Shown piece after piece: positions 1 to 6,942 of a DNA stretch of 18,849 bases. The notes under the pieces are model-generated. The model saw only the letters and a list, made by a program, of their open reading frames with translations. It had not been told where the DNA came from and did no database searches. The DNA is taken from positions 1 through 18,849 of the forward strand of contig CAZTFU010000032.1 in NCBI GenBank assembly GCA_964612925.1, written 5' to 3'. The translations under genes were made by a program, and so were the position numbers. Positions within the stretch are counted from its first letter, which is position 1. Every line of letters begins with the position of its first letter. This DNA comes from Phil1 sp964612925 (GTDB lineage: Bacteria; Bacillota; Clostridia; Christensenellales; CAG-138).

Positions 1-111
1 CCCCCCGTAACCCCCTTAAAACGACCGCTCCGCGGGGGATACTCCCAAGTAAGTATACCTTAATTGAGCGTACACTGTGGTTACATAGTGAGCACACTTT
101 AGTGCAGATAA
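1..111. other. noncoding left edge, nothing recognised
   Basis: No open frame with a ribosome binding site, RNA gene or recognisable motif was found here. The first 40 bases are C-rich and the rest is mixed. It has no visible counterpart in the noncoding DNA at the other end of the window. Confidence 0.4.
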
Positions 112-440
112 CCTTATCCCGCTATGCGCGGGGCAAAACGACACAAGGTAGGAACAGTTAAATTAAGTTTGTGCGGCGGTGTATTCCCTCTGTAGGGCCT
201 AATGGAGTTTCTGTAGCACAGCGGCTCCGCCGCAGTTTCTTTTGCGGGGAGGCAGACAGTAGGGAGAAAAAGCCTCCCTTGTGCAAAGGGAGGTGGCAAA
301 ATCTCTGATTTTGACGGAGGGATTGCCGCGACTGTATGCCGCGACTTTTACAATCCCTCAGTCAGCGTAGCAGACAGCTCAGCGCAAGGCATACCCTAAA
401 GGGCACCTTTACACAAGGGAGCCTTCATCTTGGCTCTCCC
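112..440 (-). repeat. noncoding modular hairpin repeat, left copy
   Basis: About 330 bp that match, in reverse complement, the segment at 18465-18835. Shared blocks in order along the plus strand: a CCCGC/GCGGG hairpin at 118-132; a GC-rich block around 217-235; a terminator-like hairpin at 273-293; a variable hairpin (CAAAATC, loop TCT, GATTTTG) at 297-313; a conserved stretch around 325-357; a second hairpin at 361-375; a conserved GCGCAAGGCATACCC block around 381-400; and GGCTCTCCC at 432-440. Short frames inside it have no ribosome binding sites and look non-coding. It lies 3' of the aminopeptidase gene, so strand is given as the direction of that gene. I recall similar elements from gut Clostridia but cannot name the family. 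Confidence 0.85.
267..293 (-). terminator. intrinsic terminator inside left repeat
   Basis: Read on the minus strand, an 8-bp GC-rich stem (CCTCCCTT pairing with AAGGGAGG, about 4-5 nt loop) is followed by five U residues (plus-strand A tract 267-271). It would stop any leftward transcript that passes the aminopeptidase terminator. The equivalent hairpin with six T is present in the right copy. Confidence 0.6.
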
Positions 441-457
441 ATTTTTGAAAAACACAA

Positions 458-483
458 AACAAAGCCGCACGTTTTGTGCGGCT
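458..483 (-). terminator. intrinsic terminator of the aminopeptidase transcript
   Basis: Perfect 8-bp stem AGCCGCAC / GTGCGGCT (463-470 and 476-483) with a 5-nt loop. Read leftward it is followed by a T-rich run interrupted by single G residues. It sits about 47 nt past the stop codon of the M18 aminopeptidase and closes the left arm. Confidence 0.75.
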
Positions 484-529
484 CGATAGAACTTACCATA
501 AAGCTTACAATAAATCTTTTAGCTTTGAT

Positions 530-1834
530 TTACAGCGTGTATTCCCCGCGGCTGAGCTTTAGGGATTTGGAGTGGAATACGCGCATGGCGTTGACAAGGC
601 TTTCTATGTCATCGGCACCCGCAGTTTCGTAGCAGGAGTGCATCGCAAGCTGTGCAAGGCCGATGTCCACCGTTATTGCGGATACCTTTGTGTTGGCTAT
701 GCTGCCGAGCGTGCCGCCGCCGCCAAGGTCGGAACGGTTGGCGTAAAGCTGTACGTCACTGCCCGCCTCCGCGCAGACTTGGCGGAAAAGTGCCGCAGAT
801 ACGCCATCGGTCGTGTAATTCTGGTTCGCGTTGAACTTTATGACAACGCCCTTGTTCATATAGGGGCAGTTGAGGGCGTCCGCATATTCGCCGTGGTTCG
901 GATGTTGAGCGTGAGCATTGTCCGCGCTGACCATAAAGCTTCTTGCGACCATTGAAATGTACTCTTCTTCATTTTTACCAAGGCAAAGCACAATGCGCCT
1001 GAGTAAATCACGCAGTATGTTTGATGCCGCGCCCTGCTTTGTGCCGCTTCCCACCTCTTCATTGTCGAAAACACAGCATACGGGTATGCTCTCGCTTTCC
1101 TCGGCAAGCATAAAGCCGCGCATACAGCCGAATGCGCACTCCGTATCGTCTATCTTTGCGGCCGCTATAAATTCCTCATTGCGCCCTATAAACGTAGGTG
1201 TTTGCCTGTTGTAAAGGTACAAATCATGACCCAATATGTCATCTGCCGCAACACCCGCCGCCTCTGCCACGGTAGTCATAAATTCGCCCTTGCCGCCGCC
1301 ATCCGCAAAGAGGGGCAGTGTGTCAACATTTGCCTTTATTTCAAAGCCGCTGTTCGCTTGACGGTTCATGTGTATGGCCACGCTCGGTATAATGGTAAGG
1401 TCTCGGTCTATATTTACAAGGCGGGTGCATATTTTGCCGCCCTCAGTGCGTACAAGCACGCGACCCGCTATTGAAAGGGGCCTGTCAAACCACGTTGCCA
1501 TAAGCGCACCGCCGTATTTTTCCGTATTGAGCTGTACATAATGCTCATTGGCCCTTTCGGGGTTCTCCTTTATTTTGAACGTGGGAGAATCACTGTGTGC
1601 GGCGGATATCATAAAGCCACCCGTCAAGTTCTCGGGTATGCGGAACGCCATTATGCTTGACCCATTGGGCGAAACATAGTATTTGCCGCCTTTCTTTATG
1701 TTCCACAGTTCTTCGGTGTACAGCTTTTCATACCCTTCGCCGTCAAGCATGTTTTCAAGGTTCTTTACCACCTGATACCTTGTGGGGCTGTTTTTAAGAA
1801 AATCAAGCAGCTCCTGTGCGGTTTTATTCCTCAT
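530..1834 (-). CDS. apeB: M18 family metallo-aminopeptidase
   Basis: Zinc aminopeptidase of the M18 (aspartyl aminopeptidase / ApeB) family, predicted to be cytoplasmic; it removes N-terminal residues, classically acidic ones, from peptides. With the start used here the protein has 434 residues, the normal family length. Visible metal and active-site motifs: HSDSP with His80; IDDTE near residues 228-232; DNEEVGSG with Glu259/Glu260; SADNAHAQHPNH with Asp305; MHSCYE with His399. There is no signal peptide. An upstream TTG two codons earlier is possible, but AGGAG lies 9 nt before this ATG, so ATG is preferred. The gene starts 26 nt after the MATE stop codon with no terminator between, so the two are probably cotranscribed. 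Specificity for Asp/Glu is a family inference. Confidence 0.95.
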   Translation of the reverse strand: MRNKTAQELLDFLKNSPTRYQVVKNLENMLDGEGYEKLYTEELWNIKKGGKYYVSPNGSSIMAFRIPENLTGGFMISAAHSDSPTFKIKENPERANEHYVQLNTEKYGGALMATWFDRPLSIAGRVLVRTEGGKICTRLVNIDRDLTIIPSVAIHMNRQANSGFEIKANVDTLPLFADGGGKGEFMTTVAEAAGVAADDILGHDLYLYNRQTPTFIGRNEEFIAAAKIDDTECAFGCMRGFMLAEESESIPVCCVFDNEEVGSGTKQGAASNILRDLLRRIVLCLGKNEEEYISMVARSFMVSADNAHAQHPNHGEYADALNCPYMNKGVVIKFNANQNYTTDGVSAALFRQVCAEAGSDVQLYANRSDLGGGGTLGSIANTKVSAITVDIGLAQLAMHSCYETAGADDIESLVNAMRVFHSKSLKLSRGEYTL

Positions 1835-1860
1835 TTTCAATATCTCCTCTTAGATTATAT

Positions 1861-3360
1861 TTATTGCTCCGCAGTCTCGTTTGCTCTTACTTTGCAAAGC
1901 GGACTGCGCCTGTAGCATACATACATTGCAATACTGCAAACCACCCACCCCATCGGATATGCAAGCGAAACCAGCAGGAACCCGCCGCCGAGCTTTGTTC
2001 CTATAAACAGGAAAAGCTGACGGAACACAACGAATGAACACAGCATGACTATCATGGGCACCTTTGCCTTGCCTATGCCACGCATTGCACCCGCAAAGGT
2101 TTGGTTAAAGCAAGTGCAGAAGTAGAACGGTGCTATTATGCCTATAAAGCGGGAACCGTACTGTATAACAAGCGAATCGGTAGTGAACAGAGTCAAAAGC
2201 TGATCCTTGAACACGAGCAGTGCCGCGCACAGCACCACCGTCATGCCTATACTCATTATAAGTGCCTGCCTTACGCCCTTGCGTGCGCGGTCAAGCCTGT
2301 TTGCGCCGTAATTCTGCCCAACAAATGTTGTGGAGGCCATGGCTATGCTCTGCGCGGGTATCAATGCGTACACGTCAAGCTTATTATAGCTTGACCAGCC
2401 CGCCATACAGTCGGACCCGAATGCATTCACATAGGATTGTACAAACACGTTTGAGAATGACGTCAACCCCTGCTGTACGCCCGAGGGCAGGCCGATTGCA
2501 AGCACCTGCTTTAGTATATCACCCTTTATGCAAAGGTCGCCCCAGTGTATGGCATACGGCCCTGCGGAGCGGGAAAGCACAAACAACACAAGCAGCGCCG
2601 AAAGGAACTGCGAAAGAATAGTTGCATATGCCGCACCCGCTATATCCATTTTGAATGTTATAACAAACAATAAATCAAGTATTACATTGAGCACCGCGGA
2701 GAATATAAGAAAATACAGCGGCCGTTTTGAATCGCCCACGGCGCGCAGTATTGCGGAGCCCATATTGTATATAAACAGCCCCGATATGCCCGCAAAATAG
2801 ATTGTCAGATAATCATGCGCGGCCTTAAAAACATCGTCGGGCGTGCTCATAAGGCGAAGCATGGGGTCAACTATCACAATGCCCACTGCGGTCGCTATAA
2901 CGCTCATTATAAGCGTTACAAGTATTGTTGTATGCACCGCATCGTGAAGCTTTATATTGTCCTTTGCGCCATAGGCTTGGCTTATAACAACGCTTGCGCC
3001 CATGGAAAGACCCGAACACAGCCCAACAAGCATATTTATTATGCTGCTTGTACTGCCGACGGCGGCAAGCGCTTCCTTGCCCACAAATTGACCCACTACT
3101 ATCGTGTCAACGGTATTGTAAAGCTGCTGAAACAGCAGCCCCGCCGCAAGCGGCAATGCAAATTTTATAAGCAGTTTCCATATGGAGCCGCTTGTCATGT
3201 CCGAATCGGCTCGCTTTATTTTGCCCTTTGTCGAATTTGTCGAATTTTGTGTATATTCGGGGATTATCTCATTTGAATTTGTCGAATTTTGGGTGTATCC
3301 GGGGATAACCTCTCCCGAATTTGTCGAATTTTGGGTGTTGCAGTTTGCATTCCGTTCCAA
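1861..3360 (-). CDS. MATE family multidrug/metabolite efflux transporter
   Basis: Polytopic membrane antiporter of the MATE (MatE/NorM-DinF) family, exporting drugs or metabolites in exchange for Na+ or H+. The core begins near residue 57 with the typical entry segment KFALPL, then QQLYNTVDTIVVGQFVG, and hydrophobic helices follow to the C-terminus as in a 12-helix MATE protein. At 499 residues it is about 50 longer than usual. The excess is an N-terminal hydrophilic tail (residues 1-54) with 2.5 copies of a 14-residue repeat, QNSTNS followed by eight variable residues. The start is a TTG, chosen because AAGGAAAGAAGG lies just upstream and a promoter fits about 35 nt upstream; the next candidate, Met55 (3198), lacks a convincing ribosome binding site. 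Substrate unknown. Confidence 0.92.
   Translation of the reverse strand: MERNANCNTQNSTNSGEVIPGYTQNSTNSNEIIPEYTQNSTNSTKGKIKRADSDMTSGSIWKLLIKFALPLAAGLLFQQLYNTVDTIVVGQFVGKEALAAVGSTSSIINMLVGLCSGLSMGASVVISQAYGAKDNIKLHDAVHTTILVTLIMSVIATAVGIVIVDPMLRLMSTPDDVFKAAHDYLTIYFAGISGLFIYNMGSAILRAVGDSKRPLYFLIFSAVLNVILDLLFVITFKMDIAGAAYATILSQFLSALLVLFVLSRSAGPYAIHWGDLCIKGDILKQVLAIGLPSGVQQGLTSFSNVFVQSYVNAFGSDCMAGWSSYNKLDVYALIPAQSIAMASTTFVGQNYGANRLDRARKGVRQALIMSIGMTVVLCAALLVFKDQLLTLFTTDSLVIQYGSRFIGIIAPFYFCTCFNQTFAGAMRGIGKAKVPMIVMLCSFVVFRQLFLFIGTKLGGGFLLVSLAYPMGWVVCSIAMYVCYRRSPLCKVRANETAEQ
3233..3340. repeat. 42-bp tandem repeat in the 5' end of the MATE gene
   Basis: About 2.6 copies with an exact 42-bp period: 3233-3274, 3275-3316 and a partial 3317-3340. 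Each begins GAATTTGTCGAATTTTG on the plus strand. The period is a multiple of three, so copy number can change without breaking the frame. It encodes the QNSTNS-type repeats of the MATE N-terminal tail. Confidence 0.9.
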
Positions 3361-3394
3361 TTCCGCGCCTTCTTTCCTTTACTTAACTGCTTAA

Positions 3395-3423
3395 ATAATA
3401 GCACACCGCACCTCTAAAGGCAA
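3395..3423 (-). promoter_or_regulatory. sigma-A-like promoter of MATE-aminopeptidase
   Basis: On the minus strand TTGCCT (3418-3423), a 17-nt spacer and TATTAT (3395-3400). Transcription would begin near 3388, about 28 nt before the TTG start codon. This suggests that the MATE and M18 genes form a two-gene unit separate from the sortase. Confidence 0.55.
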
Positions 3424-3461
3424 TAGCGGCCAAATGTTAAGATAAAGGTAAAAAATAAAGT

Positions 3462-4313
3462 TTACCTTACGCGCCTTGCCTGAATTATAAAGCGGGAATT
3501 ATCCTCCTCATATGTGCAAGTGGTGAGCGTAAGCACCTGATCCGCCTGATTTATTGCCACATTGTCACTCAATGTTGAGCTTGGTGCGGTGCGGGCATAG
3601 GCCACCATGTCAAGCATATATTCTTCAAATGCGGCATTGTCGCCAAAGCGGGTTTCGGTATAGTTTATCATGTGGCCGTCAACGGTGGGTATGGTGCAGG
3701 CAAGGTATATTTCCCACATCGTCTCCGTTTCGCCCCATGTGAAGGATATGATTCTGTTTTCTGAAAAAAAGCTCTTCTGCTTAAAATTCATAAGGGAATG
3801 GAACATGGTACCGTTTTTCATATCATGACCGTAAATTATAATGTGCTTTTGCTGATTCTTATCCGCATTGCGAAAATCCATGAAAACGGCGCCGTACTTG
3901 CTTTCATCCCCCAAAATATTGTGGCTGAGATAATATTCGTTATCCTCCCCACGAACAACGGGATATGCTATATCCGTGCCGGGTACGGAAATGTAGCCTA
4001 TGGTATCCTTATTTTGCTCCTTCGCTTCCTCATACGTCAAATCGGGCAGCACGTCATCCTGCCCCGCAACGCCGTCAAGGTAGCTGAAATTCGAATTATT
4101 TGAATTGTTCGCATAAGAATAGGGCGTGCTTTGCGGCACGGCGACCGCCGTGCTATCGGGCAGCGTAGCCGTAACCACGGGCAACGGCGACGATGTCGCA
4201 AGCGGCAGAATATCCATATCAATGCCGCACCCGCTCAAAAACACGACCGCGCCTGCAAGCGCCGCCGCGCCCGCAAGCCTAATAATCATATATAAAGAAG
4301 TTTTTAGCCTCAT
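3462..4313 (-). CDS. srtB: class B sortase with an N-terminal lipobox
   Basis: Cysteine transpeptidase of the sortase B family, acting outside the membrane to attach sorting-signal proteins to the cell wall or polymerise them. With the ATG at 4313 (GGAG 8 nt upstream) it has 283 residues. An upstream in-frame GTG at 4343 has no ribosome binding site. Residues 1-28 are a short positively charged, hydrophobic leader ending in LSGC, a good lipobox with Cys29, so the protein may be a lipid-anchored lipoprotein instead of a membrane-spanning one. A low-complexity Ser/Thr/Asn linker (about 40-78) leads to the catalytic domain: IIYGHDM with His163, TLTTC with Cys266, and NSRFIIQAR with Arg274, the complete sortase triad. 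No protein with a sorting signal is encoded in the window, so its substrate is elsewhere. Confidence 0.93.
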   Translation of the reverse strand: MRLKTSLYMIIRLAGAAALAGAVVFLSGCGIDMDILPLATSSPLPVVTATLPDSTAVAVPQSTPYSYANNSNNSNFSYLDGVAGQDDVLPDLTYEEAKEQNKDTIGYISVPGTDIAYPVVRGEDNEYYLSHNILGDESKYGAVFMDFRNADKNQQKHIIIYGHDMKNGTMFHSLMNFKQKSFFSENRIISFTWGETETMWEIYLACTIPTVDGHMINYTETRFGDNAAFEEYMLDMVAYARTAPSSTLSDNVAINQADQVLTLTTCTYEEDNSRFIIQARRVR

Positions 4314-4355
4314 AACTGTATCTCCGTTTGTTTCTCCGCCCACACGGCTTATTTA

Positions 4356-4384
4356 ATTATAGACCAATATTTAGATGGGGACAA
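4356..4384 (-). promoter_or_regulatory. sigma-A-like promoter of the sortase gene
   Basis: On the minus strand TTGTCC (4379-4384), a 17-nt spacer and a perfect TATAAT (4356-4361). It is about 43 nt upstream of the preferred ATG. With the terminator at 4438-4480 it makes the sortase an independent transcription unit. Confidence 0.65.
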
Positions 4385-4437
4385 GATTATACTTCCTATC
4401 GGCATACAAACGTTAAGCCTCTATATATAGAAGAGGA

Positions 4438-4480
4438 GAAAAATTGCCGCGTAAGCACCGAAATGCGCCCAACGCGGCAA
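4438..4480 (-). terminator. intrinsic terminator of the RpiR gene
   Basis: Read on the minus strand, TTGCCGCG pairs with CGCGGCAA (4473-4480 and 4444-4451) around a 21-nt loop, followed by a run of five T. It lies about 50 nt beyond the stop codon of the regulator and before the sortase promoter. Confidence 0.7.
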
Positions 4481-4532
4481 AAAATATCGCGGCATTTGCC
4501 CATCAATATAGACGGAGATAGTCCAATTACTC

Positions 4533-5441
4533 TTAAAAGTGGTAAAACTCCGGCTTTATGATGTTCAGTAATTCGGATTTTGATATGGTATCCGATCGGG
4601 GCAAGTCAAGTGAGCCCTGCGAATGCATGCTGCCGCTGAGGGCACGAACTGCCGTAACTATAAGATTTATGGTAAAGAATGTTGAAGCATACGAATAAAA
4701 AAGCAGCGCACTGTCTATAGGCATGGCCGTGAGTATTTTTATATCGCAGACCGAACATATAGGTGCTGTGGCACAATCCGTAATGGCTATCATTTTAACG
4801 TTACGCTTTGCCTCATACTGCGCGATGTTGATGATGGGAGTATAATACATGGGGAATGTAACGAATATACTCAGATCCTCTTCCGATACCCTGTTGAGTG
4901 CGTTTTGCACCTCGTCCACATCCTCGGGGTTTATTGAAAACGCTCGTATTCCAAGCAAGGAAAGGCGATACCTTAAAAAATCCGCCGCGATTTTTGACGG
5001 GCCGCGGCCGTATATAAACACCGAACGCTTAGTGATTATCTCCTTTGCGGCATTTACTATGGCATCATAGTCTATATCCCCTATAACCTCGTTGAACGAC
5101 TTGGCTTCGGTATTGGCTATATACTCAACCATTGCCCTTGCATCGGTTGAATCCGGACCGAATTTCGTTTCGTGTGCGGATTCGGTGAATTGTTCTCTGC
5201 GTTCGCCAAATCCTTCCTTCATATACGCGCGGAACGCATTTTTTAAGGAAGCAAAATTGTCGAACCCAAGTTTTTGAACAAGCCTTATTACCGTTACTTC
5301 CGTACATTCGGCTTCGCGGCTGAATTCGGCCAACGTTTTGTAGCACATTCCGCCCGTATCAGCCAACATACATCGCACTATAGACTTTTGTTTTTCGGTG
5401 AATAAACCCATGCTTGCATTAAGCCGATCAACTATGTTCAT
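4533..5441 (-). CDS. RpiR/MurR family transcriptional regulator (HTH + SIS)
   Basis: Cytoplasmic DNA-binding regulator of the RpiR family, 302 residues with the start chosen here. The N-terminal HTH_6-type domain covers about residues 1-75, with the helix-turn-helix near 33-62 (KTLAEFSREAECTEVTVIRL). A SIS domain covers about 139-265, with GRGPSK at 145-150. At the second ligand-contact loop, where sugar-phosphate SIS domains usually have S-G-x-T, this protein has TFPMYYTP (195-202), so its effector may not be a phosphosugar. An ATG six codons upstream is open, but GGAGGG lies just before this ATG, so the internal start is preferred. The gene is divergent from the amidohydrolase/peptide-transport genes with a 273-bp shared intergenic region, making it their likely regulator. 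Activator or repressor cannot be told. Confidence 0.93.
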   Translation of the reverse strand: MNIVDRLNASMGLFTEKQKSIVRCMLADTGGMCYKTLAEFSREAECTEVTVIRLVQKLGFDNFASLKNAFRAYMKEGFGERREQFTESAHETKFGPDSTDARAMVEYIANTEAKSFNEVIGDIDYDAIVNAAKEIITKRSVFIYGRGPSKIAADFLRYRLSLLGIRAFSINPEDVDEVQNALNRVSEEDLSIFVTFPMYYTPIINIAQYEAKRNVKMIAITDCATAPICSVCDIKILTAMPIDSALLFYSYASTFFTINLIVTAVRALSGSMHSQGSLDLPRSDTISKSELLNIIKPEFYHF

Positions 5442-5463
5442 TGTCCCTCCATCGTACATATGC

Positions 5464-5476
5464 GGTAATTTTTACC
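5464..5476. promoter_or_regulatory. palindrome over the RpiR transcription start
   Basis: GGTAA TTT TTACC, a perfect 5-bp inverted repeat with a 3-nt centre. It begins right after the -10 box of the RpiR promoter, about where transcription should start. The position suits an autoregulatory operator; the function is inferred. Confidence 0.35.
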
Positions 5477-5477
5477 T

Positions 5478-5506
5478 ATTATAACATAACGCCGAATCTT
5501 ATGCAA
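5478..5506 (-). promoter_or_regulatory. sigma-A-like promoter of the RpiR gene
   Basis: On the minus strand TTGCAT (5501-5506), a 17-nt spacer and a perfect TATAAT (5478-5483). It is about 37 nt from the -10 box to the preferred ATG at 5441. Confidence 0.65.
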
Positions 5507-5546
5507 CGGGGTTAAACTTAAAAAACACAAAAATTAAAACAATAGT

Positions 5547-5561
5547 TATACTATTAGTATA
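5547..5561. promoter_or_regulatory. candidate operator palindrome in the divergent region
   Basis: TATACT ATT AGTATA, a perfect 6-bp inverted repeat with a 3-nt centre, in the AT-rich region between the divergent RpiR gene and the amidohydrolase operon. RpiR-type dimers bind inverted repeats, so this is a plausible site, but AT-rich DNA produces such repeats by chance. Confidence 0.35.
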
Positions 5562-5608
5562 GTCTTTACTTGGATATTTAGAAAATTCAAATATTTTAAA
5601 AGTTTTTA

Positions 5609-5643
5609 TTGCAAAATTATAGAATACATGTTATTGTATGTAT
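5609..5643 (+). promoter_or_regulatory. candidate promoter and overlapping palindrome of the peptide operon
   Basis: TTGCAA (5609-5614), a 17-nt spacer and TATTGT (5632-5637) form a possible promoter. A 20-bp inverted repeat, ATACAT, eight bases, ATGTAT (5624-5643), covers the -10 region and could be a regulator site. Other weak promoter matches exist in this AT-rich stretch, for example TTGGAT at 5570 with TATTTT at 5592, so the exact start is open. Confidence 0.35.
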
Positions 5644-5714
5644 AGCAAAACAATTAAGTTGCTTAAAACAATATGGAATTAAGTTAATAAACACTATAAA
5701 AAGGAGCTGAACAT

Positions 5715-6872
5715 ATGAAGGCGATTATAAACGGTAAGGTTATAACCGTAACGGGACCCGTATACGAAAACGGCACCATTCTTTATGATAACGGCCGCAT
5801 AATTGCGGTGGGTGAAAACATCGATGTACCTGATGATGCTGAAATAATCGATGCGGCGCATTGCTATGTTACGCCCGGCCTTATTGATTGTCATACGCAT
5901 TTGTGTACGTTTCAGGGGCGCAGTACACTGCCAGACGTTAAGGATGGCAATGAATATTCCGACCCCATAACTCCGCAGGTGCGCGCGCTGGATGCCATAT
6001 ATCCCGACGACGTGGCCGTTGAGATAACAAGAAAAGCCGGCTTCACCACCGTTTATACGGGACCCGGTTCGGCAAACCTTATATGCGGCACGGGATGCAG
6101 TATGAAGCTTCGCGGACATACGGCGGAAGAAATGGTAATACCGGGTAGCGAAATGATGAAGTTCGCATTCGGGGAAAACCCGAAACGCTTTTACGGCCTG
6201 AACGGTAAAATGCCCGTTACGCGAATGGGCAGCGCTGCATTAACACGCGAAACGCTTTACAGGGCAAAGCACTATTCCGATGCACTCCTTGCATATGAAA
6301 ACGGCAACGGCGAAAAGCCAAAGCCCGATTTTGTACTGGATTCGCTCGTGCCCGTGGTTCGAGGGCAAATGCGTTGCCGCATGCACGCGCACAGGGCGGA
6401 CGATATACTTACCGCCGTAAGAATAGCCGAGGAGTTCCACCTTGATTATATTATCGAACACGCAACCGAGGGTTACAAAATAGCCGATGTATTAAAGGAG
6501 AAGAACGTTACCTGCGCGGTAGGTCCGTTGCTTCTTGAACCGCTCAAGCTTGAAGTGTGGAACATAAGGCTGGATACGCCTGCAAGGTATCGCGATGCAG
6601 GCATAAAGTTTGCGCTTATTGCGGACACAAGTTACAACACGCAATGGCTTCCCGCGCATGTTGGTATTATGATGCGCGAGGGGCTGGACGAGGAAACCGC
6701 GTTTAAGGCCGTTACGATAACCGCCGCCGAAATAATGAAACTTGATGACCGCATAGGTTCGATAGAACGGGGCAAGGATGCAGACTTTGCAATATTCGAT
6801 GGACATCCCTTCTGCAACATGACAAAATGCCTTACCACCGTTATAGACGGTGTGGCATACCACAACCGATAA
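5715..6872 (+). CDS. imidazolonepropionase-like metal-dependent amidohydrolase
   Basis: Amidohydrolase-superfamily enzyme (COG1228-like), 385 residues, probably cytoplasmic, expected to hydrolyse an amide or peptide-like C-N bond with bound divalent metal. Visible features: an N-terminal beta-sandwich segment; PGLIDCHTH with the metal ligands His60 and His62; a MHAHRADD motif at 223-230 (His224, His226); EHATEG with His249; Asp304 in ADTSYN; and the C-terminal GSIERGKDADFAIFDG that closes the family's composite beta domain. AAGGAG lies 8 nt before the ATG. It is the first gene of the right arm, 70 nt before the binding protein with no terminator between. Related enzymes include prolidases and other Xaa-dipeptidases, which suits a final step in peptide breakdown, but the substrate cannot be read from sequence. 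Confidence 0.9.
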   Translation: MKAIINGKVITVTGPVYENGTILYDNGRIIAVGENIDVPDDAEIIDAAHCYVTPGLIDCHTHLCTFQGRSTLPDVKDGNEYSDPITPQVRALDAIYPDDVAVEITRKAGFTTVYTGPGSANLICGTGCSMKLRGHTAEEMVIPGSEMMKFAFGENPKRFYGLNGKMPVTRMGSAALTRETLYRAKHYSDALLAYENGNGEKPKPDFVLDSLVPVVRGQMRCRMHAHRADDILTAVRIAEEFHLDYIIEHATEGYKIADVLKEKNVTCAVGPLLLEPLKLEVWNIRLDTPARYRDAGIKFALIADTSYNTQWLPAHVGIMMREGLDEETAFKAVTITAAEIMKLDDRIGSIERGKDADFAIFDGHPFCNMTKCLTTVIDGVAYHNR

Positions 6873-6942
6873 AAGTAGATTTTGCGGGTGCTTATACGTT
6901 GTACCGCATGATTGATAAAACAACAAACAGGAGGAAGTACAG

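Noticed and set aside
114..299. 61-codon minus-strand frame inside the left repeat
   Set aside because: It falls inside the hairpin-rich repeat and its equivalent is not maintained in the right copy, so it is not a gene.
336..632. 98-codon plus-strand frame at the left end
   Set aside because: It runs through the repeat element and the aminopeptidase terminator into the antisense of that gene; no ribosome binding site or protein-like composition.
3233..3340. Possible CRISPR-like or regulatory iteron array
   Set aside because: The copies are directly adjacent without unique spacers, number under three, and keep the reading frame of the MATE gene, so an ordinary in-gene tandem repeat explains them.
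3445..3468. Hairpin AAGGTAAA/TTTACCTT over the sortase stop codon as terminator
   Set aside because: AT-rich, overlaps the stop codon and has no T run on the minus strand, so it was not listed as a terminator.
4341..5459. Longer starts for the sortase (GTG at 4343) and the RpiR regulator (ATG at 5459)
   Set aside because: Neither has a ribosome binding site, whereas the ATG codons at 4313 and 5441 have GGAG or GGAGGG just upstream and give family-typical N-termini.
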